From Brucella cytisi (GTDB lineage: Bacteria; Pseudomonadota; Alphaproteobacteria; Rhizobiales; Rhizobiaceae), in NCBI GenBank assembly GCA_012103075.1, contig JAAVLQ010000002.1, forward strand, positions 1,290,001 to 1,354,000: 64,000 nucleotides of DNA, given 5' to 3'. Position 1 is the first letter of the stretch. Each line of letters opens with the position of its first letter. The notes under the pieces are model-generated. The model did no database searches. It was given only the letters and a program-made list of their open reading frames with translations, and was not told the DNA's origin. Of this stretch, positions 1 through 12,093 are shown one piece after another. Position numbers and translations under genes: made by a program.

Positions 1-1961
1 GACCGACCACCTTGACGTCCGGCTGCCCACTGCGACTATGAAGATGTTCGAGTTTTGAAGCCGGCATCGGCCTACCTATGAGGTAACCTTGGACTTGATC
101 GCATCCCAACCGCTTCAGGCTCTCGAACTGCTCCTCGGTTTCGATACCTTCAGCGATTGTTACCATTCTTAGGCTACGTCCCACTCCTGTCACGAGCTCG
201 ACAATCGCCAATGCGTCTGGTCGCGTAGTCACATCGCGCACAAAAAGATCGATCAATCTTAATCTTGTCGAACGGAAATCCGCTGAGACTGCCAAGCGAG
301 GAATAGCCTGTTCCGAAATCGTCCATCGCGATCTGGATACCCAATGCTTTTAACTGGCGTAGGGTGCTCAAGGTCTGCTCGTTTTTGTCCAGCAGAACTG
401 ATTCTGTGATCTCGAGCTCCAACCGCTTCGCTTCGAGGCCGCTTTGCTCCGGGGCATCGATGACGCTTTGAATAAGGTTCAGACTGCGAAACTGAACAGG
501 AGAGAGGTTGACCGCGATCTTGAGCGGTTTGTTCCAATGAGCAGCTTCAAGACAGGCCGTCTTGAGTACCCAATCCCCGAGTGCGTGAATAAAGCCAATC
601 TTCTCTGCCACAGGAATAAATTCAACCGGCGAAACTGCCCCCGGATAGGGTGGGTCCAACGGAGCAAAGCCTCATAACCGCAAATCTCACGCGTTATGGT
701 GCAGGCCTGCGGCTGATAGTAAACTTCCATTTCACCATTCTCCAGTGCCTTCTGAAGATCGGCTTCAAATGACTTCTTCTCCCGCAAACGCGTCTGCATC
801 TGCGATTTGAATACGCTCGCATGACCGGGCCCGAGAGCCTTTGCCTCATAAAGCGCCAAATCGGCATGTTTGAAAAGTTCCTCCGTGTCGGGTTCACCCT
901 CGGAGATTGCGACACCAACACAGGTTCCGATTTTGATTTCCAGCTCGCCGACATGATAAGGCTGGCTGATCACGTCCATCAGGCGATCCGCAAGTTCCAG
1001 TGCTTCCTCTTCCCGTAATCCCGTGGAAAGCACGGCAAACTCGTCCCCACCCGGCGACACACCATGTCACCTCGTTCGCCGAGTTTGGTAAGACGTCGTG
1101 CAACTGCCTGCAACAGTGCGTCGCCAACATCATGCCCAAGCGTATCGTTTACGTCCTTGAACCCATCAAGATCCAGAAGAAGAATAATGGCCGACTGGCT
1201 TCCCGTCTGTGCGGCCTCAAGCCTTTTCTCCAAATCCTGCCGGAACAGGACACGATTGGGCAATCCGGTGAGCGCATCGTGATGTGCATCGTGCTCCAGC
1301 CGAAAATTCTGCGACTGCAGTTCACCTGTCGCTTGCCGAAGATCGCTTGTCAGGCGTTGCATGCTGCCATGCGCCCGATCAAGAAGCTTGTTGTGACGCA
1401 GCAGAAGAATAACGAGCACGACGCCGCAGAGAATGAGGCCCGCTGCCAATCCGGTGTAGATGAGATGCAACTGGCGAACCTCTGCCCGGGCAGCATCGAT
1501 AAGTCCGACATCATACTCAACTGCAGATGACGCAAGCGCTGTCATCGGACCATCAAGCGCACTCATTAATTGCAGATGGGTTTTGACCTCGTCTGCATCA
1601 AGTTTATCCAGTTGGACGTCAAGTGCCTGAAGAACGTCGCTTAACTTCAAAAGAGATCGCGTCGCCGCTGATCGTTTTGAATGAAGGAGCGCAGATTGCC
1701 TTGCTGCAACAGTTCCAGTCGCCCGAGCATAATATCGAGGCGAAGCCGCACTTCGTCGCGCGTTTCTTCGTTCATATCCGGGACGTATCCAGCCAGAACA
1801 TGTTCAAGCCGCATATATTCCGATACTGTCTGACCAACAGCCCGGGAATCATTATAACGGGAGAATTTCTGAAGCGCTGTCTGTCGTTCGGCAATGACAT
1901 AGGCGATATAGGCCGTTGCCACCACGAAACAACAGATAATGACGCCTAGAATTCGTCTCAC
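1..1961 (-). CDS. GGDEF-EAL c-di-GMP cyclase/phosphodiesterase, membrane-bound (partial, frameshifted)
   Basis: Membrane protein with both a cyclic-di-GMP synthesis and a hydrolysis domain. A first transmembrane helix (about residues 4-24), a predicted periplasmic stretch, a second helix (LAAGLILCGVVLVILLL) and a coiled linker lead into a GGDEF domain with an intact GGDEF motif and then an EAL domain (YEALLRW, AVNLSPVQF, ELEITES, MDDFGTGYSSL, IAEGIE). All the signature residues I can see are present, so both activities are possible. The reading frame breaks near 1652, 1051, 640 (each best explained by a missing base) and 250 (an extra base in a T run). The C-terminus leaves the window at base 1. 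It begins 9 bp after the molybdopterin-domain gene, so the two are probably co-transcribed. Which activity dominates cannot be told from sequence. Confidence 0.88.
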
Positions 1962-1970
1962 ACTTTGCCT

Positions 1971-2477
1971 CTATTCAACTATCAGCTTGGCAACCTGCCA
2001 CGCGGAACGTGTGTAATAGGTCTGGCTTTGGAGCTGTGGGTCGCTGTCATACGGGTAAATAACAAACAATGGCCCTTTATCGCGAACCGGCATGTAATTG
2101 CCATCTCGTTTCATGGCAAGAATAACATTGAACTTCTTGAAGTCTTCCATCGGTAACGAGCTAACATAATCGTTCAACGCTACCGCAGTCACTTTCGTTC
2201 CCTTGGCACCGACAAGCGTCATAAGCTTGTCCATCGACACGCCGTCAAAACGCACACGACCATCATACCATGGATTTGCCGTTTCTACGGTCACCAAACC
2301 CCGGGCCTCCAGCATATCCCGATCAAATTGCGCTGTATTACCAACATTTGTATTCGAAATATTGCCGGATATGACCGGGATCGGCTTACCCGTCGGTTTG
2401 GCCAGCGGTTCAGCAGCGGCCCCGGATAGCCAGACGAAAGGCAAGAGCAGACAGGCAAGGACTCGAATTAGTTTCAT
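1971..2477 (-). CDS. periplasmic molybdopterin-dependent oxidoreductase-like protein
   Basis: An intact 168-residue protein with a clear signal peptide (MKLIRVLACLLLPFVWLSGAAA). The rest resembles the short form of the oxidoreductase molybdopterin-binding domain: the stretches around FDRDMLEARG, WYDGRVRFDGVSMDKLM, ALNDYVSSLP and GPLFVIYPYD are typical. Short secreted proteins of this kind are often encoded beside sensory genes, and it is not clear that they bind molybdopterin or catalyse anything. It ends 9 bp before the GGDEF-EAL gene, which suggests a periplasmic partner or ligand-binding subunit for that protein. That link is inference from spacing. Confidence 0.75.
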   Translation of the reverse strand: MKLIRVLACLLLPFVWLSGAAAEPLAKPTGKPIPVISGNISNTNVGNTAQFDRDMLEARGLVTVETANPWYDGRVRFDGVSMDKLMTLVGAKGTKVTAVALNDYVSSLPMEDFKKFNVILAMKRDGNYMPVRDKGPLFVIYPYDSDPQLQSQTYYTRSAWQVAKLIVE

Positions 2478-2792
2478 TGCATTTCTCCATGATAAATTAG
2501 AACAATAAAGAGAATTGCCTAAACCAACGTGAAGATCGCATGAGTCTTGTATTTTTTCATGTTCTTATGCAATAAAAATGGAATATCGACGTCAAGCTTG
2601 CCGCAACGTAACTTCAAACGACCGCAGTTAGTGAATTACCCTAATGTTAGATCGTTTTTATTGGATAGTAACGCTTTTAATATGCCGTATCAGCTGAGCA
2701 CTAGGTCAATCAGGCTCAATTCGTGCTGTCAAAAACAAAAAGACAACGTGTTTGACGCTGCCCTTTGGAGAAATTGGATAGTTATTGTCTCC
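2478..2792. other. intergenic gap, AT-rich, no gene seen
   Basis: About 315 bases between the start of the molybdopterin-domain gene and the 3' end of anmK. It is much more AT-rich than the flanking genes and presumably holds the promoter for the two-gene minus-strand unit to its left. A loose inverted repeat GTCAAA...TTTGAC lies around 2728-2757, but I cannot assign it a role. I see no convincing coding frame. Confidence 0.5.
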
Positions 2793-3912
2793 TCAACCGA
2801 CTAGTTTTCCGCCGGTCATCGGCTCAGGAACGCCGGTTGTGCTCGGAAAACTGATAGGCAAACTGCGCAAGGCTCGCACTGCGAGGAAAGCAAAACATTC
2901 AGCTTCTACAGCATCGCCTCGCCAGCCAAGCGTTTCGACAGGCACGAGTTCCACCTTGGCTCGCTCGACCAGCATATGCATCATGGTTGGATTGCGACGG
3001 CCACCGCCACTGACTGACTGCAAGCCGTTTCGGCCGACGCGGCAGAATGTCCAGAGCCTTCCCCACCGCTGAGGTCGTGAACGCTGTCAATGTCGCCGCG
3101 CCATTTTCCTCGTTCAGACCGTCTGCCATCGTCTCAGTAAAGTCGAAGCGATCCAACGACTTGGGATACGGAGCAATCAGATAGGGGTGCTTGAGCAGTT
3201 CGGCGAGCCGGTTTTCGTCTACCTTACCCTTTGCCGCCAGTGCCCCATCGCGGTCCATTTCGCCCAATCCCCGCTTTTTCATAAAGTCATTGATAGGCGC
3301 ATTGGCTGGACCGGTATCGAATGCCACAAGCGCATCATCACCATCCCACCGGGTGATGTTACCGACGCCACCGAGATTGAGGATCGCAGTATTGCCACTC
3401 GCATCAGCACTGCGAAGCAAGGCAGCATGATAGACGGCCGCAAGCGGAGCACCCTGCCCGCCAGCCCGAATATCTGCCGTCCGGAAATCATAAGCCACTT
3501 TAGTAGCGAGCAGTTCGCTCATAAGTCTTCCATCGCCAAGCTGCCTCGTATCACCAAGCCTGCCTGCCTGCGGTGCACGATGCAAAACCGTCTGCCCGTG
3601 GAAACCTACAACGCCGATATCCGTCATCGACAGCCCGCTTTCCTCGACCAGTTCGCGCACAGCCGCAGACTGCGCGCGTGTCAGCGCTTCCTCGGCCTCA
3701 GCAAAAATCGCAGGTTCCGTGCCCTCAAAATTCCAGACGCGAGCCTCGGCCTGCGCCTGTTCGAGAAGATCACGAATCCAAAGGGGATAAGGTTTCAACG
3801 CGTAAGCGCCGAATTCCGCAATGGTTTCGCCATCAGTTTTCAACAGAGCAACATCGATGTTTCCATCAAGAACGGTACCGGTCATCAGGCCAACGGCCCA
3901 TATTGGCTGCAT
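2793..3912 (-). CDS. anmK: anhydro-N-acetylmuramic acid kinase (frameshifted)
   Basis: Phosphorylates and opens 1,6-anhydro-MurNAc to MurNAc-6-phosphate in peptidoglycan recycling (known for the family). It shows the ASKHA-fold phosphate motif at the N-terminus ([16 protein letters not shown]), [39 protein letters not shown] and, in the second frame, SGGGRRN. The first motif reads GTVLDG where many AnmKs have GTSLDG. The frame breaks at about 3010-3020: the tetranucleotide CAGT occurs three times in tandem where two copies would keep the frame and restore VSGGGRRNP. With that corrected, the protein is about 370 residues, normal for AnmK. It is the last gene of the scavenging operon, 9 bp after the serine hydrolase, and its product feeds MurQ encoded upstream. 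Confidence 0.93.
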
Positions 3913-3921
3913 AGACGTCTC

Positions 3922-4955
3922 CTATCCCAATGAAATTGCGTCGCCGACACCCTGACGCAGCGCCAGAATACCGCCGTCAAAGTGACGTGTCGGATGAATA
4001 CGATTGGTGAGCAAGGTCCATGCCCTGCCCGCTTCAAAATCAATCCACAAGCCGGTTCCCGTGAAACCGGTATGCCCGATTGTATCCTTCGAATTGAAAT
4101 TGCCCCCGACCAACCGTCATAAGGCCGTTCCCAGCCATGCGTGCGGGTGGCGGATAGTGGTTGGCGCATGTGTTCGATAACGTTTTGCGATGCACCCGTG
4201 CCGTCAAGCAAGCCAAGCGCAAAATCGAGTATGGACGCACCCGTACCGAACAGACCCGCGTGCGCCGCACCCCTGCAACGCTGAACAATTGTCGTCATGC
4301 ACCTCACCGCAGAGTACACGATTGCGCCGGTGCAATCTTCGGTAGCGGCACTAATCTCCGGCTCCGCGGAAAAGGCAAAGCCTTCGCCGGGGTCCATCTC
4401 GCGAATGGTCTTGCCGTAAAATCTTTCCATCGCAAAACCGAGCAGAATGAAATTGATGTCTGAATAAACCAGCGCGGATTCTCTCCATTCGCGTTGCAAT
4501 ACGAATGCGCGCAACAATTCCGGATCTCGTCCATATGTGTAGATCGGTTCGACCGACGGAAATGGCGTCTGGTGGCCGAGACATTCACGAAAGGTGACTT
4601 TGCGCTCCCGGGCATCATTATCATATTGCCGAAGATCCGGAAGCAACGTGATCAATGGTGCATCGAGGTCAATGACACCTTCCTCGGCCAGCGTAAGGAT
4701 GCGAGGTGTCGTGAAAATCACTTTGGTCAGCGAAGCGAGATCGAACCACGTATCGGTTGTCATCGCGCGCCGGGCCGGAATGGTCTGCGCATAGCCGGTC
4801 GCCCGGACAGCCCGGTTCCCGGAGAGATCGACCATTCCGAGCACACCTCCCGGAATACGGCCTGAGTCACACGCACCTGTCAGAAGGCTAAAAGCTTTTT
4901 CAAAGCGAGCCGTAAAAGCAGTATCGACGGAGTGGCGGACATTCGGTTCTGCCAT
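3922..4955 (-). CDS. serine hydrolase, beta-lactamase/PBP fold (frameshifted)
   Basis: A class C beta-lactamase-like serine hydrolase. The SxxK nucleophile motif is SLTK (residues 75-78) and the second motif is YSDIN, followed by GFAMERFYGKTI. The expected GEVHDDN segment appears only in a second frame between about 4315 and 4270, implying two compensating indels. A third break near 4115 returns the frame to NSKDTIGHTGFTGTG, where HTG is the likely third motif. There is no obvious signal peptide, so it may act in the cytoplasm. It lies 5 bp after the ABC ATPase gene and 9 bp before anmK. A role in trimming imported muropeptides or an ester-linked derivative is inferred from position only; family members range over esterases, DD-peptidases and D-aminopeptidases. 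Confidence 0.85.
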
Positions 4956-4960
4956 GATAG

Positions 4961-6708
4961 TTATGCCTCGGTCCGGGCCATGTGATCATGACCATATGTC
5001 TGCCAGTTTGCCGGTGCCGGCTCATATCCCAGCGGGCGTACGAGTGAAGGCACTTGTCGCGTATCGAGGGTAAAATGCTCGTTGCGCCGATCAATACTTG
5101 GAACGGCAGAGATCAGCCGCTTCGTATAGGAGTGTTTTGGTGCAGAAAGGATGGAAGCGGCATCGCCAATTTCCACGATCTGCCCAGCATAAACGACGGC
5201 GATGCGATGCGCGATACGCTCCACCACCGCCATATCATGCGACACGAACAGATAAGCGAGACCACGTTCCTTCTGGAGATCGATCAACAGCTCCAGCACT
5301 TTCGCCTGTACGGATACGTCGAGAGCTGAGACGGCTTCGTCGAGCACCACCACTGAAGGATTCAGCATCAAGGCGCGGGCTATACAAAGCCGCTGGCGCT
5401 GCCCACCCGAAAACTCGTGTGGGTAGCGCTCCAGACTGTTTGCAGGCAGCCCCACCCGGTCAAGCAACTGCAGCATCTTCTGTCGTGTTTCCGGCCCGCC
5501 GCGCCCGCCAGCAGCTATAACCGGTTCAGCAAGAATGCCGTCTATACGCAGACGAGGATTAAGCGATGCATAGGGATTTTGAAAACCATCTGCACAGAAG
5601 ATGAATTTCGAGTGTCGGCGGTATCAGTTACACCGACTTCAAGCTTGCCGCGTGACGCTTTGACGAGCCCGAGAATTGCACGCGCAGTCGTCGACTTACC
5701 CGAACCACTCTCCCCTACGACCGCCAGTGTTTCGCCCGGAACAAGATCGAAATCGACACCCTCCACGGCATGAACTGCACCAAGTCTGCGGCCAAGAATG
5801 CCGCCCTTGACGGGGAACCGGACTGTGAGCCCTTCCACAGCCAGAATCGGATTCGTTCCGGGTTTGGCTGCGCGTACGTTATCCGTTCGTACAGCCTTGC
5901 CGCTTTCAAAATGTGGCACAGCCTTCAGGAGATGCTGCGTGTAAGGATGCTGAGGCTGATCGAGAACGACATTCAGTTCACCTTGCTCCACTGCCTCGCC
6001 GTGTTGCATGACCATGATCTTGTCGGCCATACCTGCGACCAGACCAATGTCATGAGTGATGAAGATCATCGCCATGCCGGTTTCGCGCTTCAGCTCTGCC
6101 AGAAGTGCCATGATCTGTGCCTGTACCGTAACATCGAGCGCAGTGGTCGGCTCATCGGCGATCATGAGGCGCGGATTGCACGCAAGCGCCGTTGCAATCA
6201 TCACCCGTTGCAGCATACCGCCGGAAAGCTGGTTCGGGCAGTATTTGAGACGCCGTGCAGCATCCGGAATGCGTACGCGATCAAGTACGTCCTTGGCAGC
6301 GGAAGCTGCCTGCTTGCCGGTAAGTCCACGGTGAAGACGAAACGATTCCTCAATCTGTGTCCCGATAGTGAGCACTGGATTGAGTGACGTCATCGGCTCC
6401 TGAAAAATCATGCCGATTTCCGCGCCGCGGACTTTCGTCAGCTCAGCTTCTTTCGCAGTCGCAAGATCGATGGTGGTACCGTTCGCGCGATTCAGCTCGA
6501 TCGTTCCATCGATAATGTGCCCGCCGCCAAAATCCACAAGGCGATTGATCGACAAGGCCGTTACAGATTTACCGGAACCGCTTTCCCCGACAATCGCCAG
6601 CGTTTCCCCGGCGGCGAGATCGAAACTCACACCGCGCACAATCTCATTGGCTTCAGGATTGCGCCCGAAACCGACACGAAGGTTTGAGACGGACAGAAGC
6701 TTGTTCAT
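4961..6708 (-). CDS. Dpp/Opp-type ABC importer ATPase, two fused nucleotide-binding domains (frameshifted)
   Basis: A single protein of about 580 residues carrying both ATPase domains of an oligopeptide-type importer. The first domain has a Walker A GESGSGKS, the signature LSGGMLQR, a Walker B LMIADEPTTALD and a switch His in FITHD. The second repeats GESGSGKS, then FSGGQRQR, VVLDEAVSALD and FVSHD. The frame breaks near 5575, where VQMVFQNPYASLNP is restored by adding one C. Its start overlaps the permease gene by ATGA and its stop is 5 bp from the serine hydrolase gene, so the transporter is embedded in the murein-sugar operon. In the usual DppD/DppF arrangement the two domains are separate proteins; the fused form is common in rhizobia. 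Muropeptides or anhydro-sugar peptides are the inferred cargo. Confidence 0.93.
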
Positions 6709-7544
6709 GCCGCTACCCTCCGCATTCTGGGATCGAGAATGTCGCGCAGAGCATCACCCAGAAGGTTGAAGCCAAGAATACCGATCATGATCGCCAGTCC
6801 CGGAAATGCCAGCAGCCATGGCGCGGTTTCCATGAGATTGCGCGCATCTGCCAGCATGAGACCAAGCGACGAAGCCGGCGGCTGCGTGCCGAGACCGAGG
6901 AAGCTCAAGCCTGCTTCAGTCAGCAGCGACCGGGCAAGCGCCAAGGTGATCTGTACGGTCAGAGGCGCGACCAGATTAAGCAGTAGATGGCGCGAAAGGA
7001 TGTAACGGTTGCTACTGTGGAACGTACGCGCTGCATCAACAAATTCACGTGTTTTGATCGACAACGCCGGACCACGCACAACCCGCGTAAAAATCGGGGT
7101 ATAGACGATGGCAATGGCGGCGATACTTGTTCCTGTTCCCGGTCCGACAACGGCAATGATCAGAAGCGCAAGCAAGATTGCCGGAAATGCCAGAAGCACG
7201 TCCATGACGCGCATGACAGTTCCATCCCACCAGCGCCCAAACCATGCCGCAGTCAATCCCAGAACGGTGCCCGTGATGGCGGCAATTCCGACCGCAGAAA
7301 AGCCAACGATGAAGGATTGCGCGATGCCTGCCATCAGGCGGCTCATGACGTCACGACCGAACAGATCAGTTCCCATCCAGTGAGCAGCACTTGGAGGACG
7401 CAGCCTGTCTATCCGGTACTGCATCAACGGGTCATGCGGCGTAAAACCGAAATACCCCAGAAACGCGACGATCAGATAGATCAATACGATGAGCCCGCCG
7501 ATACGGCCACTCGGATGAGCAAAAACGGAACGCAATATCTGCAT
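6705..7544 (-). CDS. Dpp/Opp-type ABC permease, DppC-like
   Basis: Intact inner-membrane permease of the binding-protein-dependent transport family, with five to six hydrophobic segments. The N-terminal OppC-type segment is followed by the typical HWMGTDLFGRDV, and the EAA loop is seen as EFVDAARTFHSSNRYILSRHLLLN. It ends with the common DALRDILDPR. I chose the start at 7544 (MQILRSVF) because a frame extension upstream runs through the end of the preceding permease. The coupling to that gene appears to be TAATG and to the following ATPase ATGA, so the three are translated together. Confidence 0.92.
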   Translation of the reverse strand: MQILRSVFAHPSGRIGGLIVLIYLIVAFLGYFGFTPHDPLMQYRIDRLRPPSAAHWMGTDLFGRDVMSRLMAGIAQSFIVGFSAVGIAAITGTVLGLTAAWFGRWWDGTVMRVMDVLLAFPAILLALLIIAVVGPGTGTSIAAIAIVYTPIFTRVVRGPALSIKTREFVDAARTFHSSNRYILSRHLLLNLVAPLTVQITLALARSLLTEAGLSFLGLGTQPPASSLGLMLADARNLMETAPWLLAFPGLAIMIGILGFNLLGDALRDILDPRMRRVAA

Positions 7545-8500
7545 TAGTTTTCCCCAGACGAATGCGCGGATCGAGCGCAACGTAAAGAAGATCAACAAGC
7601 AGATTGACGATCATGAAGTTTAACGCGATGAAGAGAATACTACCCTGTACCAGCGCATAGTCGCGCTGCAATATGGCATCCAGCACCATGCGTCCGAGCC
7701 CCGGCAGAGCATAGATCTGCTCGACCAGCACAGCTCCGCCCAGAAGGTAACCGAATTCTACACCACTCAGCGTCACCACAGGGATGAGTGCGTTCGGCAA
7801 TGCGTGTCGCCAGATGACAGAGCGAGCCGAGGCCCCCTTGCTGCGCGCTGTGCGAACATAATCATCACTGAGAACATCCAGCATAGCCGAACGCGATATG
7901 CGTGTGACCGACGCCGCAAATGCACAGCCGAGCGTTATGGCGGGCAAAATCATCTGTAGAAAATTCTGCCACGGATTTACCCATAGTGGCGTGAATTCGC
8001 CCATGGCAGGCAAGACACCGAACCCTGCCGAAAGAATATAAATGAAGAGGAGACCAAGAACGAAGCTCGGAGTCGACTGCCCGATCATTGCAAAAATGCG
8101 AACCACGAGATCGGACATTTTTCGTTGCGCGTTGCTGCATAAACCCCTGCCGGGAGGCCGATGAGCAAGGCAATAATCATCGACATCAATGCCAGCTGCA
8201 GTGTCAGCGGGAAGCGTTCAAGAATAACTGTCAGAACTGGCTTCCCGAATGTGACCGAGACACCCAGATTACCTTGCACTACGTCACCGAGCCAACGCCA
8301 GTACTGTGTGGTCCAGCTTTGGTCGATACCAAAATATTGCGCCAGAGACTGCCGCTGTTCCGGCGTCAGCAGCCCTGCTTCCGTTCCAAGCATAGCCGTA
8401 ATGGAATCACCGGAACCATACGGATCGCGACGAAGACAAGGATCGACACCCCCAGCATAACCGGGGGAAATGTCAGCAGCCGACGTGTCAGATAATTCAT
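7544..8500 (-). CDS. Dpp/Opp-type ABC permease, DppB-like (frameshifted)
   Basis: The other half of the membrane channel. The start MNYLTRRLLTFPPVMLGVSILVFVAIRMVPGD is typical of DppB proteins. The EAA loop is YVRTARSKGASARSVIWRHALPNALIP, followed by YLLGGAVLVEQIYALPGLG and ending with ALDPRIR. Frame breaks occur near 8410 (one G lost in VPGDS), 8113 (one A lost in an A run, restoring ATRNEKMSDLVVR) and probably 7550. Adding one G at the last site gives RLGEN followed by a stop that overlaps the next start as TAATG. The binding protein gene lies 83 bp upstream. Confidence 0.9.
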
Positions 8501-8583
8501 GTCAGATTACTCACGGCCTGCCATCAAGGAAGGCACTGGGAAAGCCACGCCTCCATATTGAAGACGTGGCGGATTTCATGACA

Positions 8584-10117
8584 TCACTGCCCGATCTGCA
8601 GCTTGGTTACGCCGAACAGCGAACCGGTAGCGCGAGGCTCAAAACCGGTAACGTTCTTCTGGTAGGCGACGTAGTTGTTGGCCGTATAAAGCCATATCCA
8701 AGGAGAAACTTCTGTTATGTGCTTTTCGAAGTCAAAGAAGATAAGCTTGCGTTTTTCAGGATCAGTTTCGGCTCTTCCCTTTTGCATCAAATCGTCAAGC
8801 GTATCGTCAATATACTGTGCGACTTTCTGCAGGTTACCCGCCTTTGTCCAGTAACGGCCATACATCGTGTAGGGATCAGCCGAACCACCGTTAAGCGCCA
8901 CCGCCATATCGAAGTCGCCCTTCAACCACGTATCGACATAGACGTTGAGTTCCATCATGCGGATATCGAGCTTGATGCCGATTTCGGCGAGTTGCGACTG
9001 GAGAACCCGGGCTTCGGCTGCAGCGGTTGCAGGCTCTCCATTCGCAGCAATGATAGTTGCCGAAAAACCATCCGCATAACCGGCATCCGCCATCAGCTTC
9101 TTCGCTTTTTCGACATCGCGCTTGTAGCAGAAGAGCGTGTTTGGATCGCTCGCATAGGCCGGCATTGTCAGCGGGCCCGTTACCTTGCCTTCACCGAGCA
9201 AGGCTGTATCGAGCACATCTTGACGATCAACGGCGCAGGAGATTGCCTGACGCACCGCCAGTTCCGTCATCGGCTTGCGCGACGGGTTCAACTGCAGGAC
9301 ATGATAAGCAAGAGCCGGAGTGCGCACCAGTTCCAGAGCGCTTTCGTTTGACACCATCGTTGCGACCAGCGGGTCGCTGAGGAGCGCAAAGTCGATCTGC
9401 TTGGCGCGAAGCGCTGCAAGGATTGCTGTTTCGTCCGGCAGGACACTGATATCGATCCCGTCGATCGCTACTTTACCGCCCGCCCAGTCGGGATTGGCTT
9501 TCAGCACTTCCTTGGAATTCGGTTCCCAGCGCTCAAGGACGAATGGGCCCGACCCAACAGTTTTCGTACCTATAGTTCCCGCCTTGATCTCGCTTTCTGG
9601 AACGACCGCCGCATTGATGCTGGCGATTGCAGCCAATAGCGGAACGTCAGGCTGGGAGAGTTTGAAGACGACCGTTTCAGCGTCCGGCGTTTCAATAGCA
9701 GAAATGGAACCGAAGTTCGCACGCGCGACAGCGCCTGTCTTTTCATCCAGAATGCGCTCGAAGGAGGCCTTCACATCGGCTGGCGTTACCGGCTGACCGT
9801 TCTGAAATTTCGCATTCTTGTCGAGCTTGAATGTGAGAACCTTTCCGCCTTCGGAAAATTCCCAGCTTTTGGCAATGGCAGGCGCGATCTGAAGGTCGGA
9901 ACCAAGACGGACGAGCGGCTCATAGATGAGCTCGAGCAGACGAATCGATGAGAATGCTGGCTGCTTATGCGGATCGAGACCAGTGGCATCCTGCGACCGG
10001 GCCATTCCGGAGCGTCGCGGCAAAAGCCGTCGAAACACCTAATCCACCAAAGCTTCCAATGCTCAACGCTATTGCGGCTGCGCCCGCAATAAGGCTTTTC
10101 TTGAAACTCGCTCCCAT
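8584..10117 (-). CDS. extracellular solute-binding protein, family 5 (DppA-like) (frameshifted)
   Basis: Periplasmic binding protein of the peptide/nickel family, about 510 residues. The signal peptide begins MGASFKKSLIAGAAAIAL and ends at AFAA. The mature part begins TLRMARSQDATGLDPHK once a single extra A near 10012 is removed. Family features include LIYEPLVRLG, PAIAKSWEFS, VTFKLD-like strands, KTVGSGPFVLERW and AISCAVDRQ. The gene sits between murQ (56 bp upstream) and the permease genes, so ligands are likely cell-wall fragments. The closest known parallels in function are the murein tripeptide binding protein MppA and the YejA-type proteins. I did not see a lipobox. Confidence 0.9.
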
Positions 10118-10173
10118 TTTCTTCCCTCGCAAATGACTGCAATGCTAATGTCCGACTGCTTCCCCGCTTCGGC

Positions 10174-11094
<921 letters not shown>

Positions 11095-11180
11095 GCCTCT
11101 GCCTGCTTATCGAGCAGCGTTCAAAACGCGCCGCCTTATAGTTAATAAATGTTAGGATTATAAATTCCTTCAGTCAATCA

Positions 11181-11207
11181 AAATAAGGAATAAATTATTC
11201 CTTATTT
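11181..11207. promoter_or_regulatory. perfect palindrome with GGAAT-N5-ATTCC core before murQ, candidate regulator operator
   Basis: An 11-bp perfect inverted repeat, AAATAAGGAAT and ATTCCTTATTT, separated by AAATT. It overlaps the last codons and stop of the kinase gene and lies 87 bp upstream of the murQ start. The central GGAAT-N5-ATTCC is the same as in the palindrome between murA and the RpiR-type gene. It is AT-rich and not followed by a T-run in a GC stem, so an operator is more likely than a terminator. A weaker relative (GGAT...ATTCC) lies at 11155-11168. Confidence 0.55.
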
Positions 11208-12093
11208 GCAGAAGCCATGTTTCGCGCAAGAATGATCGCACCGGAAACCGCATCACCGTCGGCAGGTTTCAACCGCCTGCGGACGTCGGGCGCCAACCAC
11301 GGTTCAAGTGGGGTAGCAAGCCCGCCAAGCAAGGTCACGCGCGGCGCCCCTTTTCGAAAAGCACGCGCACGATAGTATCTATGTGGCCCGCAGCCGCCTG
11401 AACGATACGGCGTGCCGCTGCATCTCCCCGGTCCGCATGACGCATGACCATAGGCGCCAGAGACGCATATTCCGTAGCGGTTGCGCAGTCCATCCACGCC
11501 ACAGCTTCCATCGGGCTTTGGTTAAAGCGCTCCATAACCTCATAGAGAAGCGGCGTACGCTCGATCCGATCATCATAAGCCTGAAGGGCCTGTTGAATCG
11601 CTGACAGCCCCAGAAAAGCACCACTGCCCTCGTCGGAAATTGGAAAGCCGTAGCCTCCGACGCGAATGTCGATACCATTCACGAAGCCGAGACCAATTGA
11701 GCCGGTCCCGGCAATAACGATAGCCCCATCACTACCCGAATGTGCACCGAGACATGCGCCTTTGCCGTCACTCATGAAATGAATACTCGAAAAGGGATGC
11801 TGTATAGCCTGAAGTCCTTCAAGCGCACCTTGCCTGCCTATGCCCGCCAGCCCAACGCCTGCATGTGTTCTGGCCAACTCTTCAGCACCCGGGCCCGCCT
11901 CGCTGATTGCTGCGTCAAACGCACGTGCGATGGATTCCCACGCCTTGTCTATCCCGAGCCGTGTAGTTGCCGGGCCAGACAATCCTTGTCCCAGCACATT
12001 GCCGGTCTCATTTTCCAGCCGGGCTCGACAGCCCGTACCGCCGCCATCCACACCAAGATAGAACTGATCTTTCCCAATCCTGTCCGACGTCAT
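11195..12093 (-). CDS. BadF/BadG-type GlcNAc/MurNAc kinase (frameshifted)
   Basis: ATP-dependent amino-sugar kinase of the BadF/BadG/BcrA family, which includes GlcNAc kinases and the clostridial MurNAc/GlcNAc kinase MurK. The phosphate-1 loop is FYLGVDGGGTGCRARL. It also has VGLAGIGRQG, MSDGKGACLGAHSG, IVIAGTGSIGLG and GGYGFPISDEGSGAFLG. A lost G near 11343 splits the frame; restoring it gives LFEKGAPRVTLLGGLA and a C-terminus ending MASANKE, about 300 residues. I chose the start at 12093 because it overlaps the murA stop as ATGA. Its likely job is to phosphorylate free GlcNAc or MurNAc released from imported muropeptides. Confidence 0.88.

Noticed and set aside
3187-3933. Plus-strand frame of 248 codons opposite anmK
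   Set aside because: Antisense shadow of a clear AnmK protein; no ribosome site or family match seen.
11181-11207. Palindrome before murQ read as an intrinsic terminator
   Set aside because: The stem is AT-rich with no GC core and its centre matches the palindrome before murA, so an operator is more likely.
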